Shown: positions 49,273 through 56,879 of the stretch, in pieces
Layout: every line of letters begins with the position of its first letter
Numbering within the stretch: position 1 is the stretch's first letter
NCBI RefSeq assembly: GCF_000473085.1
Contig: NZ_AXBA01000002.1
Span: forward strand, 1 to 64,000
DNA length: 64,000 bases
Reading direction: 5' to 3'
From: Azorhizobium doebereinerae UFLA1-100
Lineage (GTDB): Bacteria > Pseudomonadota > Alphaproteobacteria > Rhizobiales > Xanthobacteraceae
The notes under the pieces: generated by a model
Databases searched by the model: none
What the model was told of the DNA's origin: nothing
The model's input: the letters and a program-made list of their open reading frames with translations, nothing else
Program-made: the position numbers and the translations under genes

Positions 49273-50265
49273 TCAGTGCTGGAGGAAGCTGATGCGCTTG
49301 GTCGAGGACCAGCACAGGGCGCAAGTGGAACAGGAGTCGGTCTTACCGACCTGCTGCGGGCAGAGGATCGCGTCGTCCGGCACCTGAAGCGGATGCTCCA
49401 CCGTGATGGTCGAGCACTCATCGATCGGCGCATTGGAGAAGCGGATGGCGAACCGGGCCCAGCGCTTCTTCACCAGGGCCACCAGGGCAGCGGCGATCGG
49501 GTCCTTCTCGACCTGCCACCTGGCGCTGAAGCCGAAGACGTGGAGTTCGGAGTGGCGGTCGAGCAGCGCGGCCCAAAGCTTGACGTAGCCGACCGAGTAG
49601 AAATCCCCAAGGACGTGGAGGCGAACCGCGAAGCCCGCCGGATACCGGAACGACAGCACTGCCACCTCTGCGGCCAACCGCTCTTCCATGTCCGCGCCGT
49701 GCTCCACGCGGTTGGCGTGGTGCATGTGATTTCCGTAGCAGGACCGCCAATGCCGGCACGAACTCGGGCAGGTCGCCCGCTCCTCGAGCGTGAGCGTGAA
49801 GACTGGGAAGCCGGACCAGGGCCCCTTCATGATCCGTTCGCCGATCTTCCAATGGTTCTTGCCGGAGACCAGAAGGTTGGGCAGCCCGCGGGGCGACACC
49901 ACCGTCGTCGGGTAGACGGAGCGCGCTTCGCTGAGCGCCGCGTGGTCCACAGGCGGCATGACCGCGCGTTCGGTGGTGGCCACCTTCGGCTCGAACCTCG
50001 ACAGCGCCGGACGGTCGGCCTTGCGGATTGGTTCGACCCCGCCGGCCCGCCGCCCTGTGGGCCGCTTCAAGTTCAGGCTGAGGCGTTTGATGCGCACATA
50101 GCCGGTGGAGATGCCGAAGGCCTTGGCCATCTGCTCGTCCGACCGTCCGGCGAGGAAGGCCTCCTTGATCTGCAGGTCAGTCACCTTTGGCCTGCGGCCC
50201 GGCGACGGTAGGCGAACGATCTCCGCTGAGATTATGGACGGGAGCACGCGGCCGGTGGCCTTCAT
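49273..50265 (-). CDS. Gp88-family Cys-rich protein with N-terminal HTH
   Basis: 330 residues. N-terminal helix-turn-helix (DEQMAKAFGISTGYVRIKRL), then a domain with TCPSSCRHWRSCYGN (Cys166, 170, 176) and near the end CPQQ..KTDSCSTCALCW (Cys302, 312, 315, 318), the signature of phage gene product 88. The two Cys clusters could hold an Fe-S centre or zinc. Function is unknown in the family. It directly precedes the cytosine methylase in the operon. Confidence 0.75.
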   Translation of the reverse strand: MKATGRVLPSIISAEIVRLPSPGRRPKVTDLQIKEAFLAGRSDEQMAKAFGISTGYVRIKRLSLNLKRPTGRRAGGVEPIRKADRPALSRFEPKVATTERAVMPPVDHAALSEARSVYPTTVVSPRGLPNLLVSGKNHWKIGERIMKGPWSGFPVFTLTLEERATCPSSCRHWRSCYGNHMHHANRVEHGADMEERLAAEVAVLSFRYPAGFAVRLHVLGDFYSVGYVKLWAALLDRHSELHVFGFSARWQVEKDPIAAALVALVKKRWARFAIRFSNAPIDECSTITVEHPLQVPDDAILCPQQVGKTDSCSTCALCWSSTKRISFLQH

Positions 50266-50450
50266 TCCCCCCTCCCCTTCGCCCAGGTCGCGGCATCACG
50301 GAGGAACTGGATGGCCTTCTCCGCGTCCGGCCGCAGGTGCTGGCGTTCGACCGGCCGCATCCGCTCGCCACGGCTCACGAAGGTGTCCACGGCATCCGCC
50401 ATCTTCGTGTATTCGGCCGAGCTCCTGCGCAGCTTCTTCGGGTCGCTCAT
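50262..50450 (-). CDS. Small helical protein, 62 aa
   Basis: MSDPKKLRRSSAEYTKMADA ... HLRPDAEKAIQFLRDAATWA. ATG 50450 overlaps the upstream stop (ATGA); the stop overlaps the Gp88 start. No known family; acidic/basic helical, perhaps a partner of a neighbour. Confidence 0.5.
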   Translation of the reverse strand: MSDPKKLRRSSAEYTKMADAVDTFVSRGERMRPVERQHLRPDAEKAIQFLRDAATWAKGRGE

Positions 50451-50899
50451 GTCGCAATGCCCTCCGGCAGCCACAGGACGTCGTGCATCGTCACCGCGAT
50501 AGGGCGGCAGTAGCCGACAGCGCCGGTGTGCTTCAGTAGGGAAAACCAATTCCACCTGCGCTGCGGCAGCGATGAACCGGCGGCGCGGCCGGCGGACGGT
50601 CCGCGCACGATGAAACCGCGCTCCATCACGAATCCGCCCCGCGGCAGCCGATCGGTGGGGATCTGGAAGACGAGGGGACGAACGGCCGCCGCGCCGTCCA
50701 CGCAGTCGGCCTCGGCGACGTCCGCATCCCATTCGGCCATGTGCCTCGCGTGGTGCTCGGCGACGGCGAATTCATCCGTCAGGCAGACGAAGCCTCGGGC
50801 GCCTGCCCCATACTGCCTGTAGGGCTGAAGCCCGACGTTTAGAATGCTGCCCAGATAACAACTGGACGTCCCGTGATAGAGGATTGCGGGAAGGCTCAT
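50447..50899 (-). CDS. ADP-ribosyltransferase-fold (ART/KptA-like) phage protein
   Basis: 150 residues. LYHGTSSCYLGSILNVGLQP gives the conserved His-Gly-Thr, and GFVCLTDEFAVAEHHARHMA the second strand and helix of ART-fold enzymes, as in KptA and small phage ARTs. A later FVMERGFIVRG may supply the third position. Such enzymes modify RNA ends, DNA or proteins with NAD. It is coupled to both neighbours. Target unknown. Confidence 0.55.
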   Translation of the reverse strand: MSLPAILYHGTSSCYLGSILNVGLQPYRQYGAGARGFVCLTDEFAVAEHHARHMAEWDADVAEADCVDGAAAVRPLVFQIPTDRLPRGGFVMERGFIVRGPSAGRAAGSSLPQRRWNWFSLLKHTGAVGYCRPIAVTMHDVLWLPEGIAT

Positions 50900-51132
50900 G
50901 CCGGCCTCCGCTGCTTGGAGACCACGAGGTACGCAAGATCGACCTGGTGCTGATCAATCGTTCGATGGCGGCCGTCCACGGCACCGTTCCGCCAGCCATG
51001 CCAATAGGACCGGGAGCGATTGCCGCCCGGCGCCGGCTCGCCGGCACGGCCATCGCGATAGCCGTCCAACATTTCCGCCTCGTCGAGGCTGGCGAGATCC
51101 TCAAGGGTCGTCACGGGCTCGTGCGCGGTCAT
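50896..51132 (-). CDS. Ribosome-modulation-factor-like small protein
   Basis: 78 residues. EMLDGYRDGRAGEPAPGGNR then SRSYWHGWRNGAVDGRH is the G....G....RS..YWHGW.NG..D pattern of RMF-type proteins found in phages. It may bind ribosomes or a nucleic acid. Coupled by ATGA to the RuvC-like gene. Confidence 0.6.
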   Translation of the reverse strand: MTAHEPVTTLEDLASLDEAEMLDGYRDGRAGEPAPGGNRSRSYWHGWRNGAVDGRHRTIDQHQVDLAYLVVSKQRRPA

Positions 51133-51728
51133 GCCGTCCTCGCGAAGAGGTCGCCCGGCCTGATCCCGGCGTCCGCCAACTTCAGGTGCCCCTGTCCCCA
51201 GAAAGCGATGCCGACGGCTTCTGCCGCGTCCTTCTTCTTCACGTCGTAGCCCAGGCGCAGACATTGCTGCACGGCCCTGTCCTTGAGCCAGGCGCTGGCA
51301 TCGCTCGTCCCCTTCGGGGCGCCGCGAACACCGAGGAAGGCCTGACGCCACTCCCGCTGGTTCACTTCCTCGCATGGGATGTTCAAGTCGAATGCGATCT
51401 CGCGGGCATGGCCAGCCAGCCCGTAGAGCCTGCGATAGGTTCCCATGCTGGACATCGGCTTCTTGATCTTCCGCGCCTTCGAGCTGAAGGCATCGGACTG
51501 GCTGAACACGATCTCGGTCCGCTCAAGATTCGTAGGGAGGGGCTCCTCCATCGCCAGGAACTCGACGCCGAAGGACACGAGCGTCGGCCGCAGCCACATC
51601 CTGAAGCCATGGAAGATCTCGGCATCCTCCTTGCCCCTCGGACGGTGGGCCTCCCAATGCAGCAGACGCTCGCCATCCATGATGGCGAGGCCGCTTGTCG
51701 TGGCTCCATCGAGGCCGGCGACGATCAT
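51129..51728 (-). CDS. RuvC-like Holliday junction resolvase
   Basis: 199 residues, RNase H fold: Asp7 in VAGLDGATTSG, Glu61/62 in FLAMEEP and the C-terminal KKKDAAEAVGIAFW (Asp167) form the metal triad of RuvC-type enzymes. Cleaves branched DNA made in replication and recombination before packaging. Overlaps its upstream gene by one base. Confidence 0.75.
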   Translation of the reverse strand: MIVAGLDGATTSGLAIMDGERLLHWEAHRPRGKEDAEIFHGFRMWLRPTLVSFGVEFLAMEEPLPTNLERTEIVFSQSDAFSSKARKIKKPMSSMGTYRRLYGLAGHAREIAFDLNIPCEEVNQREWRQAFLGVRGAPKGTSDASAWLKDRAVQQCLRLGYDVKKKDAAEAVGIAFWGQGHLKLADAGIRPGDLFARTA

Positions 51729-52387
51729 CAGGCCGTCTCGGTCTCGTCTTCGGTCTCGACGTCGCTCTCGCCTTCGGAGTCGTCATCGATCTCGCCCTCG
51801 TCGGGGAGGACGTCGTCGAAGGGATCGCCATCCCCCGGCACGGTCGGAGCCGTGAAGGCGTCCTTCATGTCCGCGCGGACGACATTCTGGCCGGCGTCGT
51901 AGCCGGCATACCAGCGGTCCGCGACCTGCTGCGGATAGCGGGAGGGAGCCGAGCGCAACTCCGCCCCCATGCCGGCCCGCTTGCCTTCGGCGAAGGCCTT
52001 GTCCTCGACCGGGGTCCGGTCTTCGCTGAACAGGCCGGCCTGGCTGCCGAGCGGAAGGCCGAACCACCGCGCCATCCGGGCCTGACGCTCCATGTCGGCC
52101 TTCAGCCGGGCGATGCCCTCGTCGGTGTCGAGCTCGATCGCCAACTTGATGTCGTCGACGGCATATTCGCCCAGCTCCGACTTGGCCTTCTTGCACACGT
52201 TCTTCAGCGCAGCATCCGCCGCCTTCTTGGCGGCCAGCGCCTTCACGTACTGCCCCTTGTGCTGGAGCGTCAGCGCCTGCCTCTGCTCGTCGGACAGTTC
52301 GCCTGAATTGTGACCGGGCGCGGCGGCAGCCGGCGTCACGACCTTAGGTTTGTTCTTGCTGCCCTTCGGGCGGCCACGCTGCACCAT
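51728..52387 (-). CDS. Hypothetical protein with AT-hook-like start and acidic tail
   Basis: 219 residues. N-terminal MVQRGRPKGSKNKPK looks like an AT-hook; central helices include AFAEGKRAGMGAELRSA and RWYAGYDAGQ (a G.RAG..A...  WY.GYDAGQ pattern common in phages). The last 35 residues are almost all Asp/Glu/Ser. Likely a nucleic-acid-associated protein. Role unknown. Confidence 0.55.
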   Translation of the reverse strand: MVQRGRPKGSKNKPKVVTPAAAAPGHNSGELSDEQRQALTLQHKGQYVKALAAKKAADAALKNVCKKAKSELGEYAVDDIKLAIELDTDEGIARLKADMERQARMARWFGLPLGSQAGLFSEDRTPVEDKAFAEGKRAGMGAELRSAPSRYPQQVADRWYAGYDAGQNVVRADMKDAFTAPTVPGDGDPFDDVLPDEGEIDDDSEGESDVETEDETETA

Positions 52388-52396
52388 GTTCTTCTC

Positions 52397-53110
52397 CTAT
52401 TCAGCAGGAATGGAGTCGCGGTCCTGCTGACGCCGCTGTTCAGGCAGAGCGCCGAAGAGCGCTGGCTCGTTGATCTCGTCGGTGATGACGTTGGCCGGCT
52501 TAATGCCGACGATCTCGCGACGCGGAGCGGTCACGGCCTCCGGGTCATCGAACTTGCCGATTTCCTTGCCCCAGCTTTGCCAACCAGGGCGTGATTGCCG
52601 GGAGAAGAGGTCGGCACGGTTCACGGCGCCGGGAACAAGACGCTCGGCCTCGCTGTAGCCTACGTCAGGCTTGCGCGAATGCGAGCGCAGCGGCCCCTCG
52701 ATCACCGTGCGCACCGACTTGCACGTCTCCGGGTCACCATTGGTCGCGATGATGAACGGCTCCGACGCGGACCGGAGCCTGTAGCCTGTGCCGAAGCCCA
52801 GCTTCCCTGTCTTGGTGCGCTTCACCCACACGCCGGTGGTGACGAACTTGAAGCACCAGGCTCTGGCCACTTCGATCTGCTGGTCGATCATGGGGTGCGT
52901 GCCCCAGAGCCAGAGAATGCAGTCTCCGGTGGCGAGGTGATTGACCGGGAACGCAGCAATCTCCTCGATCGCCATGGTCTCGTAATGCCCCTCGGGGCTC
53001 TTGTGCTTCTTTCCCTCGACCGACCAGGTGTCGAACCGCCAAGGCGGATCGGCCATGATCAGCCCAAACGACAGCGGCCGCAGATCGCCGAAGACCCAGT
53101 TGTGGCTCAT
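52397..53110 (-). CDS. MT-A70-family adenine methyltransferase
   Basis: 237 residues. DPPW motif in GLIMADPPWRFDTWS (21-24), GDCILWLWGTHPMIDQ and YRLRSASEPFIIATNG are characteristic of MT-A70 N6-adenine methylases found in phages. ATG 53110 overlaps the upstream stop. Its methylation could change sites read by GcrA, which is encoded two genes upstream. Confidence 0.85.
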   Translation of the reverse strand: MSHNWVFGDLRPLSFGLIMADPPWRFDTWSVEGKKHKSPEGHYETMAIEEIAAFPVNHLATGDCILWLWGTHPMIDQQIEVARAWCFKFVTTGVWVKRTKTGKLGFGTGYRLRSASEPFIIATNGDPETCKSVRTVIEGPLRSHSRKPDVGYSEAERLVPGAVNRADLFSRQSRPGWQSWGKEIGKFDDPEAVTAPRREIVGIKPANVITDEINEPALFGALPEQRRQQDRDSIPAE

Positions 53111-53295
53111 CGCAGATCCTCGGCGACCCATCTTCCGACGGTTGAAACCACAAGGCCGCCCACGTAGACGAAGAAGGCAGCCCACCACAACTCGCTGCCC
53201 ACAAACATCGACGCGTATGAAATGGTGACGACCTCGGTAAACCTCCATCGGTTCAGGAAGAGGAACCTGGCGAACATCTTCAGTGCCATCACCAT
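53107..53295 (-). CDS. Small membrane protein, 62 aa
   Basis: MVMALKMFARFLFLNRWRFT, then MFVGSELWWAAFFVYVGGLV and VSTVGRW. One or two membrane helices. Fits between GcrA-like and MT-A70 genes, overlapping both slightly. Function unknown. Confidence 0.5.
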   Translation of the reverse strand: MVMALKMFARFLFLNRWRFTEVVTISYASMFVGSELWWAAFFVYVGGLVVSTVGRWVAEDLR

Positions 53296-53801
53296 GACGC
53301 CACCACTTTCGGCTTTGCGTCTCTGCTTTGCCTGGGCTCGAACACTCTGACCGAGCAACTCGGGCACCAGGACGTACCAGGGACGACACGGCGGCCGCAG
53401 CAGATGGCACCATCCTCATTGGTCGCGGAAAAGATGTACCGGCACTCCCCAGCCTTGGCCGTCATCAACGGCACGCCGGGCCCGAAGCGAGATGCGCCGG
53501 GCGAAGGCGGCTCGGGTGCCGCAACGGGCGGCGGGGCAGCGGGCGCGGGCGCGCTCAAGGGCGGCGACGCGGCACAGACCGGCTTCTTCCCGCGCCGCGC
53601 CGGCGTCACCCTGGCGCCGATGACCACAGGCTCCTTCTTGGCCTGCACCCATCCCATGCGCGATGCCTTGCTGATCATCGCATTTCGCGTGATCACCACC
53701 CCGAACTGCTGGCTCACGACGGAGGCGACGCGCCCATACGTCTCGCCGGCGCGCACCAGGGGCTCGGCGGCGGCCAACACCTCCTCCGACCAGACGCTCA
53801 T
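53289..53801 (-). CDS. GcrA-family cell-cycle regulator homologue
   Basis: 170 residues. An N-terminal homeodomain-like HTH (VWSEEVLAAAEPLVRAGETY; ITRNAMISKASRMGW), a Pro/Ala linker and a Cys-rich C-terminus (ECRYIFSAT, CCGRRV, SWCPSC) reproduce the GcrA architecture. GcrA is an alphaproteobacterial sigma70 cofactor that reads adenine methylation. A phage copy could redirect host transcription. Start ATG 53801. Confidence 0.7.
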   Translation of the reverse strand: MSVWSEEVLAAAEPLVRAGETYGRVASVVSQQFGVVITRNAMISKASRMGWVQAKKEPVVIGARVTPARRGKKPVCAASPPLSAPAPAAPPPVAAPEPPSPGASRFGPGVPLMTAKAGECRYIFSATNEDGAICCGRRVVPGTSWCPSCSVRVFEPRQSRDAKPKVVASW

Positions 53802-54127
53802 GATGAAGCTCCAAGGTAAGCGCTGATGGCCTCCGCGGCGGCGACCTCTGGGCTGATGCTCTGCGCCTTGGCGAAGGCCTCCAGCGCGACGCGCACCTCG
53901 GCCCGCAGCGGAACCTTGATCGCCGGGTCAGCCGGCCAGAGGGATCTGCTTCGGCCGCGCTCGGCATTCACCGCACCGGCAGCGACCAGGGCATCCACCA
54001 CGCGCTTCGCGCTCGACCGCGCCTTGAGGCCGAGCTCGGCGCCGATCTCGCTCAACGAGGGTGGATAGCCGCGATCGGCGCAGAACTTGCGGATGAACAG
54101 GAGGGCGCGGTGCTGCTGCGGTGTCAT
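53798..54127 (-). CDS. LexA-type winged-helix regulator, 109 aa
   Basis: MTPQQHRALLFIRKFCADRG, YPPSLSEIGAELGLKARSSA and RVVDALVAAGAVNAERGRSR match the LexA DNA-binding domain. No protease domain; a short helical tail (PEVAAAEAISAYLG) may dimerise. Overlaps the GcrA-like and upstream genes by four bases each. A probable operon regulator. Confidence 0.65.
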   Translation of the reverse strand: MTPQQHRALLFIRKFCADRGYPPSLSEIGAELGLKARSSAKRVVDALVAAGAVNAERGRSRSLWPADPAIKVPLRAEVRVALEAFAKAQSISPEVAAAEAISAYLGASS

Positions 54128-54627
54128 GACGCCAGGTCCGATCCGCTCATCGGTCGTTCAGGCTGGCCCAGAACTGGGCCCGCAGAAGCCAGCGAAAGGA
54201 CTTGTCCGCGTACCGCTTCGACTTGCTGGATGATCTCACGGCCAACCATTCCAGGACGAAGGGCGGCAAGACCTTCCTGAACCACCTGCAGAGTGGCGAG
54301 AATGTCGGCGGCGTCGGCGGCGAGGATGGATGCGGTTCGGACATTGCGCCCCTCATGGCTCAAGCTCTTCTGGGTTTCGACGTAGCGAGCGTGCTCCTCG
54401 GCCTGGCGCCGGAGCGCCCTGGACGCGCGCGCCGCCGCCTGTAGCGAGAGGATCTCTTCGCCCGACGGCTTGGCTTCCTTGTTCCAGATCCGGCGCAAGC
54501 GACGTGCGCCAATCCCGGTCTTCGCCGAGACCTCGTCGAATGCTTCCTTGAGCGTGAAGCCAAGCCGCTTCGGCGGAGAGATCTCGTTGATGCTGTTGAC
54601 GAACTCGTCATATGTCGGGTCGGTCAT
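54124..54627 (-). CDS. HTH-like first gene of leftward early operon, 167 aa
   Basis: MTDPTYDEFVNSINEISPPK, then LKEAFDEVSAKTGIGARRLR for an HTH-like segment and long helices. It is the first gene behind the operator CTGGGAAAATTTCCCAG. It may bind that site, but this is only inferred from position. Confidence 0.5.
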   Translation of the reverse strand: MTDPTYDEFVNSINEISPPKRLGFTLKEAFDEVSAKTGIGARRLRRIWNKEAKPSGEEILSLQAAARASRALRRQAEEHARYVETQKSLSHEGRNVRTASILAADAADILATLQVVQEGLAALRPGMVGREIIQQVEAVRGQVLSLASAGPVLGQPERPMSGSDLAS

Positions 54628-54650
54628 GGCCGCCCCGCTAACGCCAAGTC

Positions 54651-54688
54651 CTGGGAAAATTTCCCAGGAACTGGTCCAAGTTTCCCAG
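54651..54688. promoter_or_regulatory. Divergent operator, palindrome CTGGGAAA-A-TTTCCCAG
   Basis: A perfect 8+1+8 palindrome lies at 54651-54667. A second TTTCCCAG half-site follows at 54681-54688 with a degenerate left arm (CTGGTCCA). They lie between divergent genes starting at 54627 and 54754, the place for a control region of the leftward operon. It differs from the ATCGCTACA sites near cI. Confidence 0.65.
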
Positions 54689-54753
54689 CATCTGGCACCT
54701 CCCGCCGCATAGCTTCGACAGCGTTGGAAGTGACAACCGAGGGGATTGGAGAG

Positions 54754-55095
54754 ATGAACGCCAACCAGGACACGATCGGCCGACAAGCACGGATCGCGGC
54801 AAGGGGGCGATGGATGGCACACATGGATGCAGACGAAGTCGAAGAGTTGGTCCGCCACATCGGGGCGGTCCAGCATGCGATGCTGGAGATCCAGCAGGGC
54901 ATGTTCCGCGCCCTGATTGGCGCGGGCGTGATCTCGGGCGAGGACGCCGCTGTGAGCATCAGCGGTGTCATCGACCAGCTCGAGGCCCATGCGGACCTGT
55001 TCGCCGAGACCGGCCCTGCGCCGGAGACGCTGCGAGCGATTGCAGCCTCTCTCCGGGGAGACGTCGATCGATATCTGAAGCAGGGCCAAGGCTGA
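54754..55095 (+). CDS. Hypothetical early protein, 113 aa
   Basis: MNANQDTIGRQARIAARGRW then VEELVRHIGAVQHAMLEIQQ and DRYLKQGQG. Helical. GGAGAG precedes ATG 54754. It is transcribed away from the 54.6 kb operator toward the cro-like gene, which is convergent to it. Role unknown. Confidence 0.5.
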   Translation: MNANQDTIGRQARIAARGRWMAHMDADEVEELVRHIGAVQHAMLEIQQGMFRALIGAGVISGEDAAVSISGVIDQLEAHADLFAETGPAPETLRAIAASLRGDVDRYLKQGQG

Positions 55096-55158
55096 TGGTG
55101 GGGTGCTGCGCCAGATGGGACCGGCGCAACACCTCAACCATGAGGTCGCAGACGCGGC

Positions 55159-55401
55159 TCATGCCGCTACACCGGCGCGCCTGCGGTTGGCGCTGGGGCG
55201 GAGCGCCTTGCTGCGCATCTCCTGCAGTTGCTCCAGCGAGATCGTCTCGCCCTTGGCACAGATGGCCTGCTGGACCTTTGCCCAGTACTCGGGGGGAATC
55301 GATCCGCGCGCCTTCATCGTGCGCAGATGGCCGGCCTCCACACCCAGCGTCTCCGCTGCGCTGTCGCCAAGAAGCTCGAAGACTTTCGCGAACGTATCCA
55401 T
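55159..55401 (-). CDS. Cro-like (YdaS-type) repressor
   Basis: 80 residues, MDTFAKVFELLGDSAAETLG, VEAGHLRTMKARGSIPPEYW, VQQAICAKGETISLEQLQEM. The LG..AA..LGV....+..+..RG.IP.EYW pattern is that of Cro/YdaS regulators. Transcribed away from cI. Its promoter has -35 TTGACC, a 17-base spacer and -10 TAGCGA six bases before the ATG, so the mRNA is nearly leaderless. Confidence 0.7.
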   Translation of the reverse strand: MDTFAKVFELLGDSAAETLGVEAGHLRTMKARGSIPPEYWAKVQQAICAKGETISLEQLQEMRSKALRPSANRRRAGVAA

Positions 55402-55407
55402 GCCATA

Positions 55408-55436
55408 TCGCTACAACAGGTATCGCTGATGGTCAA
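55408..55436 (-). promoter_or_regulatory. Promoter of cro-like gene with operator over -10
   Basis: On the minus strand TTGACC (55436-55431), spacer 17, TAGCGA (55413-55408). The 9-mer ATCGCTACA (plus strand 55407-55415) covers the -10. A related ATCGCT occurs at 55422. The same motif and spacing occur at the 59.5 kb promoter. Confidence 0.7.
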
Positions 55437-55443
55437 TACGGCG

Positions 55444-55463
55444 TGTAGCGATCTAGCCGCTAC
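55444..55463 (+). promoter_or_regulatory. CI operator(s) between cro and cI
   Basis: TGTAGCGAT at 55444-55452 is the exact complement of the cro-side 9-mer. The inverted repeat GTAGCG-N7-CGCTAC spans 55445-55463, just before a TACGAT element and the cI start at 55475, so CI may bind here to control its own gene. Confidence 0.65.
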
Positions 55464-55474
55464 GATTTGTATCT

Positions 55475-56209
55475 ATGGCTGAAGCAACACCAGAGCGCGG
55501 CGCCCAAGGGGCCCGCTTGAAACAAGCCCGTGAAACGGCAGGGTTCAAATCCGCGCGCGATGCTGCCCTCTCGAACGGCTGGCCGGAGAGTTCCTATCGC
55601 GCGCACGAGAACGGAACTCGCACGATCGGCCAGGACGACGCGATCAGGTACGCCCGCCGCTTTGGCAACGTCACTGCCGAGTTCATCTTGTTCGGACCAA
55701 CCGGCTCTGCACGTGCAGCGGTCGATCCGGTCCCGGCCCGTAATGTCCTCCTACCAAAGCCGGATGCTTCATTCCCTATACCGATGCAGTTCCCGCCCCG
55801 TATGCTACCCGTGTTCGGACAGGCGGCGGGTGGGATGAACGAAGACGGCAGGTTCATTTTGAACGGGCAGAAGGTCGCGGACGTTTTCTGCCCGCCGGCA
55901 CTCACCAACGTCGTCGGCGCCTACGGGATTTATATTTCCGGGGAGTCTATGGCCCCCCGATATGAGCACGGAGAGCTGCTGCTCATTCACCCTGGACTGC
56001 CCGTCAGCCGAGGCAACTATGTCCTGGCTCAGATCCAGGGCGACGACGGCGATCCGCCCTACGGCTACGTGAAGAAGTTCATCTCCAAGAACGCCAAGGA
56101 GCTCGTGCTCGAGCAACTCAACCCGCCGGAGGGACAGGACAAGATCCTACGGTTCCCGGCCGAGCGGGTGATTGCCGTCCACCGCGTGTTCAGCGCCGGA
56201 ATGGGCTGA
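55475..56209 (+). CDS. CI-type repressor with S24 peptidase domain
   Basis: 244 residues. N-terminal helix-turn-helix (RLKQARETAGFKSARDAALS), then an S24 autoprotease: cleavage site QAAGG (Ala118-Gly119), nucleophile Ser158 in SGESMAP and Lys200 in YGYVKKF. This is a LexA/lambda-CI type repressor that maintains lysogeny and self-cleaves on RecA activation. All key residues are present, so the immunity gene looks functional. It diverges from the cro-like gene. Confidence 0.85.
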   Translation: MAEATPERGAQGARLKQARETAGFKSARDAALSNGWPESSYRAHENGTRTIGQDDAIRYARRFGNVTAEFILFGPTGSARAAVDPVPARNVLLPKPDASFPIPMQFPPRMLPVFGQAAGGMNEDGRFILNGQKVADVFCPPALTNVVGAYGIYISGESMAPRYEHGELLLIHPGLPVSRGNYVLAQIQGDDGDPPYGYVKKFISKNAKELVLEQLNPPEGQDKILRFPAERVIAVHRVFSAGMG

Positions 56210-56324
56210 GTGCAAAAAGCTCTGGCTCCCCGCAGAATCGATTCGACTCGTCGAAAAAGCGCATCCAAAATGAGAACATAACGCGAACGCGGAGTGTGTG
56301 GGGATGCCGGGGGGACGTGGAGAT

Positions 56325-56549
56325 ATGAGCCTGGGCGACTGCTCATCGGTGCTGCTTGTCTGCAGGGATTGCGGGCGTACCGCCGTGTGGTTCGACCGCG
56401 AGTTCGCGCGTATCGGATGCGGGCCGTCGACCTCTCTTTCGACCTTCTCACGCCGGCTGAAGTGCACAACGTGCTCGCTCAATGGCAATCCGGGAAAGTC
56501 GTTCACTGTCAAGGCATTCCCTGCGCGCGTCACACAGGAGGCAGCGTGA
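56325..56549 (+). CDS. Zinc-ribbon small protein, 74 aa
   Basis: MSLGDCSSVLLVCRDCGRTA gives CxxC, and LKCTTCSLNGNPGKSF the second, a four-Cys zinc ribbon. GTGGAG precedes ATG 56325. Stop and next start overlap (TGATG). Likely nucleic-acid binding; follows cI in a lysogenic transcript. Confidence 0.6.
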   Translation: MSLGDCSSVLLVCRDCGRTAVWFDREFARIGCGPSTSLSTFSRRLKCTTCSLNGNPGKSFTVKAFPARVTQEAA

Positions 56550-56806
56550 TGGGAGCGATGACGCTTTATGTGGTCCAGGCGTTCGAGCGGTGCGAGGAAG
56601 GCTTCACCGCCGACGAGCCGCGGGAGTGCCGATCGGCGGCCCACGCCAAGCAAGTCGCCAAGAAGTTGAAAGCTAAAAAGCTCGGCGTGATCGCATGGTC
56701 GCGCACGTCGCCTGACGCGGATCTCGGCGAGTGGGGCGAACCAGAAGTGCTCGCCAGGTTCGGCCATATCCCCGAGGACTTCGAGGCGTCCGGCGTCGTG
56801 GAGTAG
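56549..56806 (+). CDS. Small hypothetical protein, 85 aa
   Basis: MGAMTLYVVQAFERCEEGFT, AEPRECRSAAHAKQVAKKLK-type core, VIAWSRTSPDADLGEWGEPE. The Y.VQ.F.....G...... C.....A...A......GV.A.SR..D...GE... pattern is widespread in alphaproteobacterial small proteins. AGGAGG lies before the start. Role unknown. Confidence 0.6.
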   Translation: MGAMTLYVVQAFERCEEGFTADEPRECRSAAHAKQVAKKLKAKKLGVIAWSRTSPDADLGEWGEPEVLARFGHIPEDFEASGVVE

Positions 56807-56879
56807 TGACGTAGCGTGCCACCCAGCGGCAATGCTAAAGCTCGACGGAATTGCCTTGGAACATTGTGAGTGGGGGACA

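Noticed and set aside
47169-49292. Rightward 707-codon open frame over the cytosine methyltransferase
   Set aside because: Antisense shadow. The leftward frame has all C5-methyltransferase motifs; the rightward one has only repetitive Arg/His composition.
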